Of a DNA stretch of 10,940 nucleotides, positions 1 through 6,614 are shown piece after piece. A model generated the notes under the pieces. That model searched no databases, was not told where the DNA came from, and worked only from the letters and a program-made list of their open reading frames with translations. The translations under genes were made by a program, and so were the position numbers. Source of the DNA: Holophagales bacterium UBA2201 (GTDB lineage: Bacteria; Acidobacteriota; Thermoanaerobaculia; UBA2201). The stretch lies in assembly GCA_002327305.1 (NCBI GenBank), contig DCUZ01000013.1, positions 1 through 10,940 of the forward strand. Reading direction: 5' to 3'. How positions within the stretch are numbered: the stretch's first letter is position 1; every line of letters begins with the position of its first letter.

Positions 1-39
1 TCCTTTTTCGGCTGAACCAAAACAGATCAAGTCCGGCAT
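1..39 (-). CDS. 5' end of an unidentified leftward gene (partial)
   Basis: An ATG at 39-37 on the minus strand is preceded by AAGGAG at 49-44, a near-ideal Shine-Dalgarno 4 nt away. The 13 codons that remain in the window are open and read MPDLICFGSAEKG. There is no signal peptide in what is visible, and the fragment is too short to name. The codons are less GC-rich than those of the genes further right. The gene would be divergent from the one at 291, and the 251 bp between them should carry both promoters. The ribosome-binding site is the main support. The reading could still be chance, because most of the gene is missing. Confidence 0.4.
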   Translation of the reverse strand, partial: MPDLICFGSAEKG

Positions 40-70
40 GACACTCCTTATGCTGTCATGCTGGAGCCTG

Positions 71-89
71 CCCCGGACCGGATCCGGGG
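71..89. repeat. Perfect inverted repeat (7-bp arms, 5-nt loop)
   Basis: The arms CCCCGGA (71-77) and TCCGGGG (83-89) flank CCGGA. The repeat sits in the divergent intergenic region, about 30 bp upstream of the leftward start at 39. No T-run follows on either strand, so it is not an obvious intrinsic terminator. It could be a protein-binding palindrome or a leader hairpin of the leftward gene. Confidence 0.4.
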
Positions 90-290
90 AAAGTCAGCAT
101 CCCGGGCGCCTTGGCTGTGCAAGCCCAATGTTGGCCGGAACAATAAAAGGAAGGCCGACGGAGCAAGACACAGCAGACGGGGACCTGTGCGGTCTTGCAG
201 CAGGGAAATTGTAAAAATGCGGGATAATACCTCCGAAACGACCCCCGTTGCCGGATCGGTCACCGCCCGGCGGCCCAGAAGGAGCGCCCC

Positions 291-1028
291 ATGAAGATGA
301 CCCGGACACACCGCCGCGCCTTTACGGCATGGATGCTGGTCGCGATGGCCGGCCTGCCTGCCTTTGGCCAGGTGAACCGGGCGGATCCCGGGCCCGGACC
401 GCTTGCCGCAGACCAGGCCCGCCCCTCCGGCCTGCCGTCGGTCGGCAAATGGATGCTGGACGCGCAGGGCCGGCCGGCGAACTGGCTGGGGAAGTCCTAC
501 CGTGGCAAGGCGCTGAGAGAGCCCATCAACATCATCGTCCTGGACCAGTCGTCGCGCACCGCCGACGAGGCCCGGGAGCGGCTCGTGCGGAATTGCGCGT
601 CGGCGGGCTACCCTGTCCGCAAGGGGCATTCGGGGGGATATTCGGGGGTCATCGGCGGCATCGCCTACGGACAGATCCCCGGGGGGGACAGAGTGGCCTT
701 TTCCAACGGGCCCTTCGAGTTCGACAACAACCACGGCCGGTTCTTCGGCCCCCACCCCTTCGACGGCGGGTGGGTCTTCATCGGGGCCCTCAGCCGTGAA
801 AAGGTGGAGCCGTTGGCGAAAGTCAAGCACGGCTACGCCTCTTTCACCCGGGCGCGCGACGACTTCGCCCGACGCCTCGACGGGCACACGGACTACCGGA
901 TCGCCGGCCTGGTGGACCTGGACAACGCCCTCGATCAGGACACGGCGGTCACCACCGGCGACCACAGCGGCTTCGCGGTCCTTCTGACCAGCGAAGAGAG
1001 CCGGCAACCGCCCCCGTCCGCCCGGTAG
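291..1028 (+). CDS. Predicted exported protein of unknown function (245 aa)
   Basis: The start is well supported: AGAAGGAG at 277-284 lies 6 nt before ATG 291. Residues 1-26 look like a signal peptide, with a basic start (MKMTRTHRR), a hydrophobic stretch (AWMLVAMAGLPAF) and a likely cleavage near FGQ. A Pro/Gly-rich linker follows, then one compact domain from about residue 50 to 235. The domain contains a hydrophobic strand (INIIVLDQSS), a Gly/His patch (GHSGGYSGVIGG), a conserved-looking FEFDNNHGRFFGPH stretch, and a late HGYASFTRARDDFARRL helix. The clustered His, Asn and Gly around NNHGR suggest a binding or active site. The arrangement is loosely reminiscent of the LssY C-terminal type of domain, but I cannot establish homology. 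It is probably monocistronic: the gene to the left points away and the one to the right converges. No good promoter was found; GATAAT at 223-228 lacks a -35. Confidence 0.85.
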   Translation: MKMTRTHRRAFTAWMLVAMAGLPAFGQVNRADPGPGPLAADQARPSGLPSVGKWMLDAQGRPANWLGKSYRGKALREPINIIVLDQSSRTADEARERLVRNCASAGYPVRKGHSGGYSGVIGGIAYGQIPGGDRVAFSNGPFEFDNNHGRFFGPHPFDGGWVFIGALSREKVEPLAKVKHGYASFTRARDDFARRLDGHTDYRIAGLVDLDNALDQDTAVTTGDHSGFAVLLTSEESRQPPPSAR

Positions 1029-1147
1029 CGGCGCAGCATCGCCAGGGCGCACAGGCGCAAAACCATGGCGGCCAGCCGGCGAATCGGCCAACAGGAGCGG
1101 CGGGGCCGTCGAAAAAACCTTTCTCTGTCCATAGCGAAAACCCTGCA

Positions 1148-1168
1148 ATGGGGACGGCCCGTTCCCAT
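1148..1168. terminator. Imperfect hairpin between convergent genes, possible terminator
   Basis: ATGGGGACG (1148-1156) and CGTTCCCAT (1160-1168) form a 9-bp stem with one G-T pair and a GCC loop. It lies in the 197-bp gap between the exported-protein gene and nadE, where terminators for both are expected. On the minus strand the stem is followed only by TGCAGGGTTTTCG, and on the plus strand by no T-run. It is therefore a weak intrinsic terminator at best. A further run of six T on the minus strand lies at 1113-1118, but with no stem directly before it. Confidence 0.3.
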
Positions 1169-1225
1169 CCCTCCACCTGCGGCACAATCCCCCTTTTTGT
1201 CCCCCGTTACCGCCGAATCCCGTTT

Positions 1226-2971
1226 CTATTCCGAGTGATACCGGTTCGTGATCGGCATCCGGCGGTCGCGGCCGAAGGCCTTGTGGGTGATCTTGATCCC
1301 CGGCGGGGTTTGGCGCCGCTTGTACTCGGTGCGGTCGATGAGGCGCACCACCTTGCGGACGACGGCCGGGTCCAGGCCGCGGTCCAGGATCTCCTGGACG
1401 GGGCGGTCCTCCTCGACATAGAGGCGGATGATCTCGTCGAGGATGGCGTACGGGGGGAGGGAGTCCTGGTCGGTCTGGTCGGGCTTGAGCTCGGCCGAGG
1501 GAGGGCGGGTGAGGATGCTCTCGGGGATAAGCTCCCTTTGGCCGGCACGGGCGTTGCGCCACCGGCAGAGGCGGAAGACCAGGGTCTTGGGGACATCCTT
1601 GAGGACGGCGAAACCCCCCGCCGTGTCGCCGTAGAGGGTGCAATAGCCGACAGAGAATTCGCTTTTGTTCCCCGTGGTCAGGACCAGCCAGCCGAACTTG
1701 TTGGACTGCGCCATCACCAGCATCCCCCGGACGCGGGCCTGGAGGTTCTCCTCGGTCTCGTCGGGGGCCCGGCCGCGGAAGAGGGGTTTCAAGTCCTCCA
1801 GCAGGGCGGTGAAGGGGCGTTCGATGGAGACGGTCTGGAGGTCGATGCCGAGCCGGCCGGCGAGGGCCTCCGCGTCGCGGCGGCTGAGATCGGAGGAGTA
1901 GCGCGACGGCATATAGAGGGCGTGGACCGCCTCCGCCCCGAGGGCGTCGGCGGCCAGGACGGCCACGAGGGCGGAATCGACGCCTCCGGAGAGCCCCAGG
2001 ACCACTTCGGTGAACCCGTTCTTCCGGACATAGTCGCGGATGCCCAGGACCAGGGCCGTGTAGACCTCCTCCTCCTCGGACAGGGGCGGCAGGTCGAGCG
2101 CCGCGTCCGCGGCGTTCCCGGGGGCCGCGGCCGCCGCGGGGCGCCCGGAGAGCTTGAGGAGCTCCAGCCGCAGGGGGACGGTGAAGTTCATCTTGTCCCG
2201 CTTGAACGAGGGGCTCTCCTTGCGGAGCCGCCGGGCCAGGCGGGGGTCGAGAACGGCGGTGACGATGTCTTCCTCGAACTTGCGCCCGACGGCGAGGAGG
2301 TCGCTCCCCGGCCCCAGGATGAACGATTCCCCGTCGAAGAGGAGTTCGTCCTGCCCCCCCACGAGGTTGCAGTAGCAGATGTAACTGAGGGTCCGGCCGG
2401 CCCGGGTGCGGAGCAGGTCGAGCCGTTCCTGCCGCTTGCCGTAATGGTACGGGGAGGAGGAGAGGTTGACGATCACCTCGGCGTCGCCCAGGTAGCTCTG
2501 GGCCTCGGTGACGCAGTCGGGGACCCACAGGTCCTCGCAGATCTGCACCCCCACGGTGGCGTCGCCCACCTGGAGGATCTTGACCTCGTCGCCGGGATCG
2601 AAGTAGCGCTTCTCGTCGAAGACGCCGTAGTTGGGCAGTTGGATCTTCTTGTAGAAGCCCGCCACCTCGCCCCCGTTGACGATGGCGGCGGCGTTGTAGA
2701 GGGCCTCCCCCTCGGGGTAGGCCAGCCCGAGAAGGACCACGGCGTCGGGAAGGCGCGGGGCGAGGGCGCCGAAGGCCTCCATCTGGTCGCGGACGAACTG
2801 CCGCTTGAGGAGGAGGTCCTCGGGCGGGTAGCCCGGGAGGACCAGTTCGGGGAAGACGATGAGGTCGGCCCCGGCCCCTCGCGCCTGCCGGGCCTTCTCG
2901 AGGATCCGTTCCGCGTTGCCCTTCAGGTCGCCCACGACGGGGTTCATCTGGACCAGACTGATTCGGATCAC
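1226..2971 (-). CDS. nadE: Glutamine-dependent NAD+ synthetase NadE
   Basis: This enzyme makes NAD+ in the cytoplasm from deamido-NAD+, ATP and ammonia, with the ammonia released from glutamine by its own amidase domain. The N-terminal nitrilase domain (about 1-270) shows the expected Glu-Lys-Cys triad: E42 in VFPELVLPGYPPEDLL, K109 in FYKKIQLPNYGVFDE, and C145 in GVQICEDLW. An Ala/Pro-rich linker (about 275-296) leads to the synthetase domain, with the PP-loop SGGVDS at 328-333. The TTGNKSE and GYCTLYGDTAGGF motifs are near 432-454, and PSAELKPDQTDQDSLPPY is at 491-508. The 581-residue length is usual for this bacterial form. Start: GTG 2971 gives the family-like MIRISLVQMNP and has GAGG (2980-2977) 5 nt upstream. 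GTG 2977, which overlaps the der stop as GTGA, is the alternative. Either way the gene is coupled to der. Confidence 0.96.
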   Translation of the reverse strand: MIRISLVQMNPVVGDLKGNAERILEKARQARGAGADLIVFPELVLPGYPPEDLLLKRQFVRDQMEAFGALAPRLPDAVVLLGLAYPEGEALYNAAAIVNGGEVAGFYKKIQLPNYGVFDEKRYFDPGDEVKILQVGDATVGVQICEDLWVPDCVTEAQSYLGDAEVIVNLSSSPYHYGKRQERLDLLRTRAGRTLSYICYCNLVGGQDELLFDGESFILGPGSDLLAVGRKFEEDIVTAVLDPRLARRLRKESPSFKRDKMNFTVPLRLELLKLSGRPAAAAAPGNAADAALDLPPLSEEEEVYTALVLGIRDYVRKNGFTEVVLGLSGGVDSALVAVLAADALGAEAVHALYMPSRYSSDLSRRDAEALAGRLGIDLQTVSIERPFTALLEDLKPLFRGRAPDETEENLQARVRGMLVMAQSNKFGWLVLTTGNKSEFSVGYCTLYGDTAGGFAVLKDVPKTLVFRLCRWRNARAGQRELIPESILTRPPSAELKPDQTDQDSLPPYAILDEIIRLYVEEDRPVQEILDRGLDPAVVRKVVRLIDRTEYKRRQTPPGIKITHKAFGRDRRMPITNRYHSE

Positions 2972-2973
2972 GG

Positions 2974-4254
2974 TCACCTCTTCTTCGTGACGATCTTCAG
3001 GGGGACGCCCCTGAAGGGGTATTGGGTGCGGAACTGGTTCTCCAGGTACCGCTCGTACTGCTCCGGCAGGCGCCCGCCCCGGTTGCCCACCAGAACGAAG
3101 GTGGGGGGCCTCACCGCGGCCTGGGTGATGAAGAAGAACTTCCGGTCCTTGGGGGGGATGCGGGTGGTGGCTTCCCGGAAGAACCGGTTGAGCGGCCCCG
3201 TGGGGAGGCGTTGGGTGAAGCTCTTCAGCACCTCGCCGATCTCCTTCCACAACGGCCCCAGGGCGGTGCGCTGCAGGGCCGAGACCAGGTGGACGGGGGC
3301 CCAGGGAAGGTAGGGGAAGGTGTCGCTCACGAGCTGGGGGAAGGCCTTCCTATCCTCCGCCGTCAGCAGGTCGGCCTTGTTCCCCACCACGATCATCCCC
3401 CGGTGCTGGTCGGTGACGGCCCGGGCGATCTCCTTGTCCTGGTGGGCGATGGGTTGGGAGGCGTCGAGGACGAGGAGGCAGAGGTCCGAGCCGCCGATGG
3501 ACTGCATCGCCTTGACCACGGAGAGCGACTCCTGGCCCGCGGTGATCTTGCCCGCCTTGCGCAGACCGGCGGTGTCGAGGAAGATGAACCGCTCCCCGGC
3601 GCGCTCCACCTCCACGTCCACCGCGTCGCGGGTGGTGCCGGGGATGGGGGAGACCGAGACGCGGGGCGAGCCGAGGAGGGCGTTGAGAAGGGAGGATTTG
3701 CCCACATTGGGACGCCCCACGATGGCGGCCCGGGACAGGCCGGGGGCGTTGACCTCGGCCTCGGCCCCTTCGGCCACCCCCAGGAAGGCCTCCGCCCGCT
3801 CGCGCAGTCCGATCGTCCCGTGGCCGTGCTCGGCGGAGACGGGGAACACCTCGACGAACCCCAGGCGGTCGAACTCGTGGACCGACTCCGCCGCCTTGCG
3901 GGCATCCTGCTTGTTGACCACGAGGAAGACCGGGCGCCCGGAGCGGCGCAGGAGGGCGGCCAGCTCCTCGTCGAGGGCCGTGGGGCCCTCCTTGCCGTCG
4001 GTCAGGAACAGGACCAGGTCGGCGGTATCGAGGGCGAAGAGGGCCTGGCGGCGGATCATCTCCACGGTATCGTCCCCGGCCGCGAAATCGATCCCCCCCG
4101 TGTCGATCAGTTCGTAGCCGGGGAGGGAATGGCTGATGAAGTCCCGGGTCATCCCGGGCTGGGGATGCACCAGGGCCTTCCTCCGGCCGATCCAACGGTT
4201 GAAGAGGGTTGACTTGCCCACGTTGGGCCGGCCGACGATGACCACGCGTTTCAT
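2974..4254 (-). CDS. der: Ribosome-assembly GTPase Der (EngA)
   Basis: Der is an essential GTPase that acts in maturation of the 50S subunit. Two tandem G domains and a C-terminal KH-like domain are visible in the family order. G domain 1 has GRPNVGKS at 8-15, TRD near 36-38, DTGG at 51-54 and NKQD at 114-117. G domain 2 has GRPNVGKS at 180-187, PGTTRD at 205-210, DTAG at 227-230 followed by LRKAGKI, and NKAD at 292-295. The KH-like part runs from about 320 to 426 and ends in a basic KIVTKKR tail. At 426 residues it is slightly short for the family but complete, with a short linker between the G domains. The start is ATG 4254, preceded by GGGAGGG about 10 nt upstream. It is the first gene of a der-nadE transcript, and its stop overlaps or abuts the nadE start. 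All nucleotide-binding motifs are intact. Confidence 0.97.
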   Translation of the reverse strand: MKRVVIVGRPNVGKSTLFNRWIGRRKALVHPQPGMTRDFISHSLPGYELIDTGGIDFAAGDDTVEMIRRQALFALDTADLVLFLTDGKEGPTALDEELAALLRRSGRPVFLVVNKQDARKAAESVHEFDRLGFVEVFPVSAEHGHGTIGLRERAEAFLGVAEGAEAEVNAPGLSRAAIVGRPNVGKSSLLNALLGSPRVSVSPIPGTTRDAVDVEVERAGERFIFLDTAGLRKAGKITAGQESLSVVKAMQSIGGSDLCLLVLDASQPIAHQDKEIARAVTDQHRGMIVVGNKADLLTAEDRKAFPQLVSDTFPYLPWAPVHLVSALQRTALGPLWKEIGEVLKSFTQRLPTGPLNRFFREATTRIPPKDRKFFFITQAAVRPPTFVLVGNRGGRLPEQYERYLENQFRTQYPFRGVPLKIVTKKR

Positions 4255-4272
4255 GCGGAAAAAGCCCTCCCG

Positions 4273-4286
4273 CCCCGCGTACGGGG
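4273..4286 (-). other. Small hairpin at the predicted 5' end of the der mRNA
   Basis: On the minus strand, CCCCG-TACG-CGGGG forms a perfect 5-bp stem with a 4-nt loop. If the extended -10 element at 4293-4301 is used, transcription would begin at about 4286, the first base of the stem. The Shine-Dalgarno GGGAGGG and the der ATG follow. 5'-terminal stem-loops are known to slow decay of some bacterial mRNAs. That role here is inferred from position only. Confidence 0.35.
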
Positions 4287-4292
4287 AAAATC

Positions 4293-4301
4293 ATTATAGC
4301 A
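4293..4301 (-). promoter_or_regulatory. Extended -10 promoter for der-nadE
   Basis: Read on the minus strand, the sequence is TGCTATAAT, a full match to the extended -10 consensus TGnTATAAT, in a region otherwise almost devoid of A/T. It stands 39 bp upstream of the der ATG. No good -35 hexamer is present at 16-18 bp, as is common for extended -10 promoters recognised by the housekeeping sigma factor. The predicted start is near 4286, which gives a leader of about 31 nt. Confidence 0.65.
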
Positions 4302-4349
4302 CCGGGCGGGGACGGGCATGACGGCCATTCGGGCCGGCTTGGCCCCCGG

Positions 4350-4404
4350 AAAAAGAGGCGCCGGATAACGCTGGCCGATGCGACTGAAAGCGGACAGCGG
4401 CGCC
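4350..4404 (-). terminator. Weak candidate terminator upstream of der
   Basis: On the minus strand, GGCGCCG (4404-4398) can pair with CGGCGCC (4363-4357) across a 34-nt loop, and TCTTTTT follows at 4356-4350. The stem is perfect but the loop is long. It lies between the 400-residue exported-protein gene, which ends at 4489, and the der promoter at 4293-4301, where a terminator would be expected. The same interval holds two tighter perfect inverted repeats without T-tails. Confidence 0.25.
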
Positions 4405-4436
4405 GGACGGGACGGTTTCCTCGGTTGTATTGCAGC

Positions 4437-4456
4437 CGCCCTTTTTGCGAAGGGCG
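4437..4456. repeat. Perfect inverted repeat (7-bp arms, 6-nt loop)
   Basis: CGCCCTT (4437-4443) and AAGGGCG (4450-4456) flank TTTGCG. It lies just past the end of the leftward gene at 4489. It is too poor in following T residues to call a terminator, but it could stabilise the 3' end of that transcript. Confidence 0.4.
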
Positions 4457-4459
4457 CTT

Positions 4460-4478
4460 CACGGCTCACAGCGCCGTG
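4460..4478. repeat. Perfect inverted repeat (6-bp arms, 7-nt loop)
   Basis: CACGGC (4460-4465) and GCCGTG (4473-4478) flank TCACAGC, starting 10 bp after the stop codon of the leftward gene at 4489. Together with the neighbouring repeat at 4437-4456 it forms a tandem pair of hairpins in the 3' untranslated region. Their role is not evident from sequence. Confidence 0.4.
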
Positions 4479-4488
4479 GCTGGAAAAT

Positions 4489-5691
4489 CTATCTCCCGGC
4501 GGGCGTAAGGGTCCCCTGATGGGCCATCAGGCCGTCGGCGGTGATGGCATAGAGGTGATAGGAGGACCTCTCCTCCGGCGGGGGGAGGCCGGGATCCACG
4601 AGGGAGAAGGTGAATGGCTCGCGGGTCTGTCCCAGACCGGGGAGAAACCCCACGGTCTCCAACCGCCCGGGCCGGGCCTCGGACCCCCTCAGGAGGACGA
4701 ACGCGGCCACATCGTGCATGGAGGGGGCGGAGAAGGCGACGGAGGCCTCTCCCCCTTCCTCCGACAGGTCCAGCCCCTCCAATCGGCAGGGGTAGCCCTC
4801 AATGAGCGTCCCCCGGACGGCCGCGGGGGGATCGTCGGGGCGGCCGAAGACGGCGCTGGTGGAAAAGAGGACCACCCGGGCCACCCCCGCAAGGGGCAGG
4901 ATGACGCCGCCGTGCCGCTGGGAGAGGTCGAGGAGGTCGAAATGGTGGAGGGGCGGACCGTAGAGGACTAAAAGGAAGGAGGGGCCGGGAAGGCGCCCGC
5001 CGTCCCATGCCAGATCCATCCCCAGCGCGGCGCCGGAGGGAAAGAGGAGGTCCAGGGCCGAAGCCGACAGAGGGGGCGCCGCGGGGAGGGCGAACTCCGT
5101 CTCTCCGTCACGCACCGACACCGTCGGGAGGGCGTTAAGGTGTGGGATGAGGTGGGGCAGGGCCCGGGCCGTGGACCGGGCGAAAAAGGCCTCCGGAGAG
5201 AGTCCGAGTTGGAAGGAGAAAAACCGCTCCATTCCCGTCCACGGGTCGCCCCGCCCGACCGCCTCCCACAGCCCGCCCAGCCGCTCGGCGTCGTCCTTGA
5301 CCAGATCCAACAGGAAGGCCTGGACGATGGCCTCGTCGAGGGAGCGGGGCGCCCACTCCCCTCCCCGCGTGCGGGCGGAGAGGAGGGCCCGCGCCGCGCC
5401 GGCGAGGGGTGGGGGGATGGTTGGGCCCCAGAAGTCGAGGGCGGCGGCGATCAGGGGCTCCACCAGCGTCCCCCCGCCGGGCGAAAGGGGGGCGCGGGAT
5501 TCCATCCCGTCGAAGGTCAGCGCCACGCATCCCCCCTCCAGCGCCACGGCGTCGGGTTCGGGGAACCCGTGGGCCGCCAGGGCCTCCACCGTGAGCGCCG
5601 CTTCGCGCTTCAGGGCGGGGTCGCCGGCGTAGTCGAACGCAGAGAGGGCCGGGGAGAGGGAGAGGACCAACGAAAGAACGATCACGCGCAT
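4489..5691 (-). CDS. Predicted exported protein of unknown function (400 aa)
   Basis: The start is ATG 5691 with GAGG at 5700-5697, 5 nt upstream. Residues 1-18 (MRVIVLSLVLSLSPALSA) form a clear signal peptide with a signal-peptidase-I type end, and there is no lipobox Cys. The mature protein has no motif I recognise. The first half (about 20-200) looks mostly helical, with Ala/Leu-rich segments such as LTVEALAAHGFPEP and SLDEAIVQAFLLDLVKDDAERLGGLW. The second half (about 220-400) alternates short hydrophobic strands (FLLVLYGPP, GVARVVLFSTSAVF) and looks like a beta domain. It ends with SSYHLYAITADGLMAHQGTLTPAGR. No HExxH or other metalloprotease signature is seen. It stands alone between a possible Rho site and the der promoter, so it is probably its own transcription unit or a poorly coupled tail of the rodZ operon. 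Confidence 0.85.
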   Translation of the reverse strand: MRVIVLSLVLSLSPALSAFDYAGDPALKREAALTVEALAAHGFPEPDAVALEGGCVALTFDGMESRAPLSPGGGTLVEPLIAAALDFWGPTIPPPLAGAARALLSARTRGGEWAPRSLDEAIVQAFLLDLVKDDAERLGGLWEAVGRGDPWTGMERFFSFQLGLSPEAFFARSTARALPHLIPHLNALPTVSVRDGETEFALPAAPPLSASALDLLFPSGAALGMDLAWDGGRLPGPSFLLVLYGPPLHHFDLLDLSQRHGGVILPLAGVARVVLFSTSAVFGRPDDPPAAVRGTLIEGYPCRLEGLDLSEEGGEASVAFSAPSMHDVAAFVLLRGSEARPGRLETVGFLPGLGQTREPFTFSLVDPGLPPPEERSSYHLYAITADGLMAHQGTLTPAGR

Positions 5692-5778
5692 GGGCACCTC
5701 GATGGGGGAACGGACGGGACGGCTCCGTGGGATGGTCATATCATTGGTTGGTACGGACGGCGGGAGGATGGCGTCTAT

Positions 5779-5822
5779 GGAAGGAAGAAGGCGGAAGGAG
5801 GAAGAGAAGAAGGGTTGGGAAG
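5779..5822 (-). terminator. Pyrimidine-rich, G-poor transcript segment, possible Rho-loading site
   Basis: The plus strand is almost pure purine here, interrupted only by a C at 5792 and TT at 5815-5816. The leftward transcript would therefore be a run of about 44 nt of C and U with almost no G. It starts 19 nt after the phosphatase stop codon. C-rich, G-poor unstructured RNA just after a gene is the classical rut pattern for Rho. No intrinsic terminator hairpin is visible in this gap. The role is inferred. Confidence 0.3.
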
Positions 5823-5840
5823 CGTTCCGGTCTTTACGCC

Positions 5841-6614
5841 TTATGCCTGTTTCGGCACCTCGATCAGAAACACGGTCACATTGTCCGGCCCCCCCGCCTC
5901 GAGGGCCAGCCGGACCAGGGTGCCGGCCTTCTCCTGGAGGGGGAGGCCGTCGCCGAGGGCGGCGCCGATGGCGGCGTCGGGGATGGCCCCCGTGAGGCCG
6001 TCGGTGCAGAAAAGGTAGGTTTCGCCCGGCGCGAGGATCTTCTCGGCCAGGTCCACGTAGATCTGCGGGGCCCCCCCGAGGGCGCGGGTGACCACGTTGC
6101 GCAGGGGGTGGTGCTCGGCCTGTTCGGGGGTGAGGTTGCCGAGGCGGATCTGCTCCTGGACCCAGGAGTGGTCCTCGGTCAGCAGGGTGAGGACCCCGTC
6201 GGCGTGGCGGTAGATGCGGCTGTCGCCCACATGGGCGTAGGTGAGGCGCCCGTCCCGCAGGAGGCCGGCCACCACGGTGGTCCCCATCCCCAGGTACTTC
6301 TGGTGTTCCTTGGCATATTTGAGAATGCGCCCGTTGGCCAGGGAAAGAGCGCCGAGGAGACGGTTCCACTCCCGCGAGAACTCCTTGCGGTAGACCAGGG
6401 GCCAGGTGATGGCCTGGTTCGACTCCGATTTCACGACGAATTCGCGGATGGCCTCGCAGGCGATCCGCGACGCCACCTCCCCCGCGGCGTGCCCCCCCAT
6501 GCCGTCCGCCACGGCCACCAGGCCCATGGCGTCGTCGTAGAGGTAGGCGTCCTCGTTGTTCTCCCGGACGCGCCCCTGGTGGGTGAGGCCGCAGGCGGCC
6601 ACGCGGGGGACCAT
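5841..6614 (-). CDS. PP2C-family Ser/Thr protein phosphatase (Stp/PrpC type)
   Basis: A single-domain cytoplasmic metal-dependent phosphatase of 257 residues, the usual size for bacterial Stp1/PrpC/PstP catalytic domains. These enzymes remove phosphate from Ser/Thr and reverse Hanks-type kinases. The PP2C motifs appear in order: GRVRENNEDAYL (15-25), VADGMGGHAAGEVAS (35-49) with metal-binding D37 and G38, GMGTTVVAGLL (109-119), YAHVGDSRIYR (126-136), LLTEDHSWVQ (144-153), HPLRNVVTRALGG (169-181), FCTDGLTG (202-209) with metal-binding D205, and GGPDNVTVFLIEV (241-253) with D244. Nothing catalytic is missing and there is no membrane or sensor domain. Its ATG shares one base with the upstream stop (TGATG at 6616-6612), so it is translationally coupled. 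No partner kinase lies in the window. Substrates are not deducible, but the operon points to envelope or morphology functions. Confidence 0.95.
   Translation of the reverse strand: MVPRVAACGLTHQGRVRENNEDAYLYDDAMGLVAVADGMGGHAAGEVASRIACEAIREFVVKSESNQAITWPLVYRKEFSREWNRLLGALSLANGRILKYAKEHQKYLGMGTTVVAGLLRDGRLTYAHVGDSRIYRHADGVLTLLTEDHSWVQEQIRLGNLTPEQAEHHPLRNVVTRALGGAPQIYVDLAEKILAPGETYLFCTDGLTGAIPDAAIGAALGDGLPLQEKAGTLVRLALEAGGPDNVTVFLIEVPKQA

Noticed and set aside
223..228. GATAAT as a -10 for the gene at 291
   Set aside because: No -35 at 16-18 bp and no TG extension, so it cannot be called a promoter on sequence alone.
48..2528. 826-residue leftward open frame spanning the exported-protein gene and much of nadE
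   Set aside because: It is low-complexity Arg/Pro/Gly sequence in a shadow frame, with no domain. It crosses two well-supported genes, and its length is an effect of high GC removing stop codons.
1148..4212. Long rightward frames opposite nadE and der (1148-3313 and 3022-4212)
   Set aside because: They are antisense shadows of two unmistakable enzymes with intact motifs. Their products are repetitive Gly/Glu/Val-rich text with no recognisable family.
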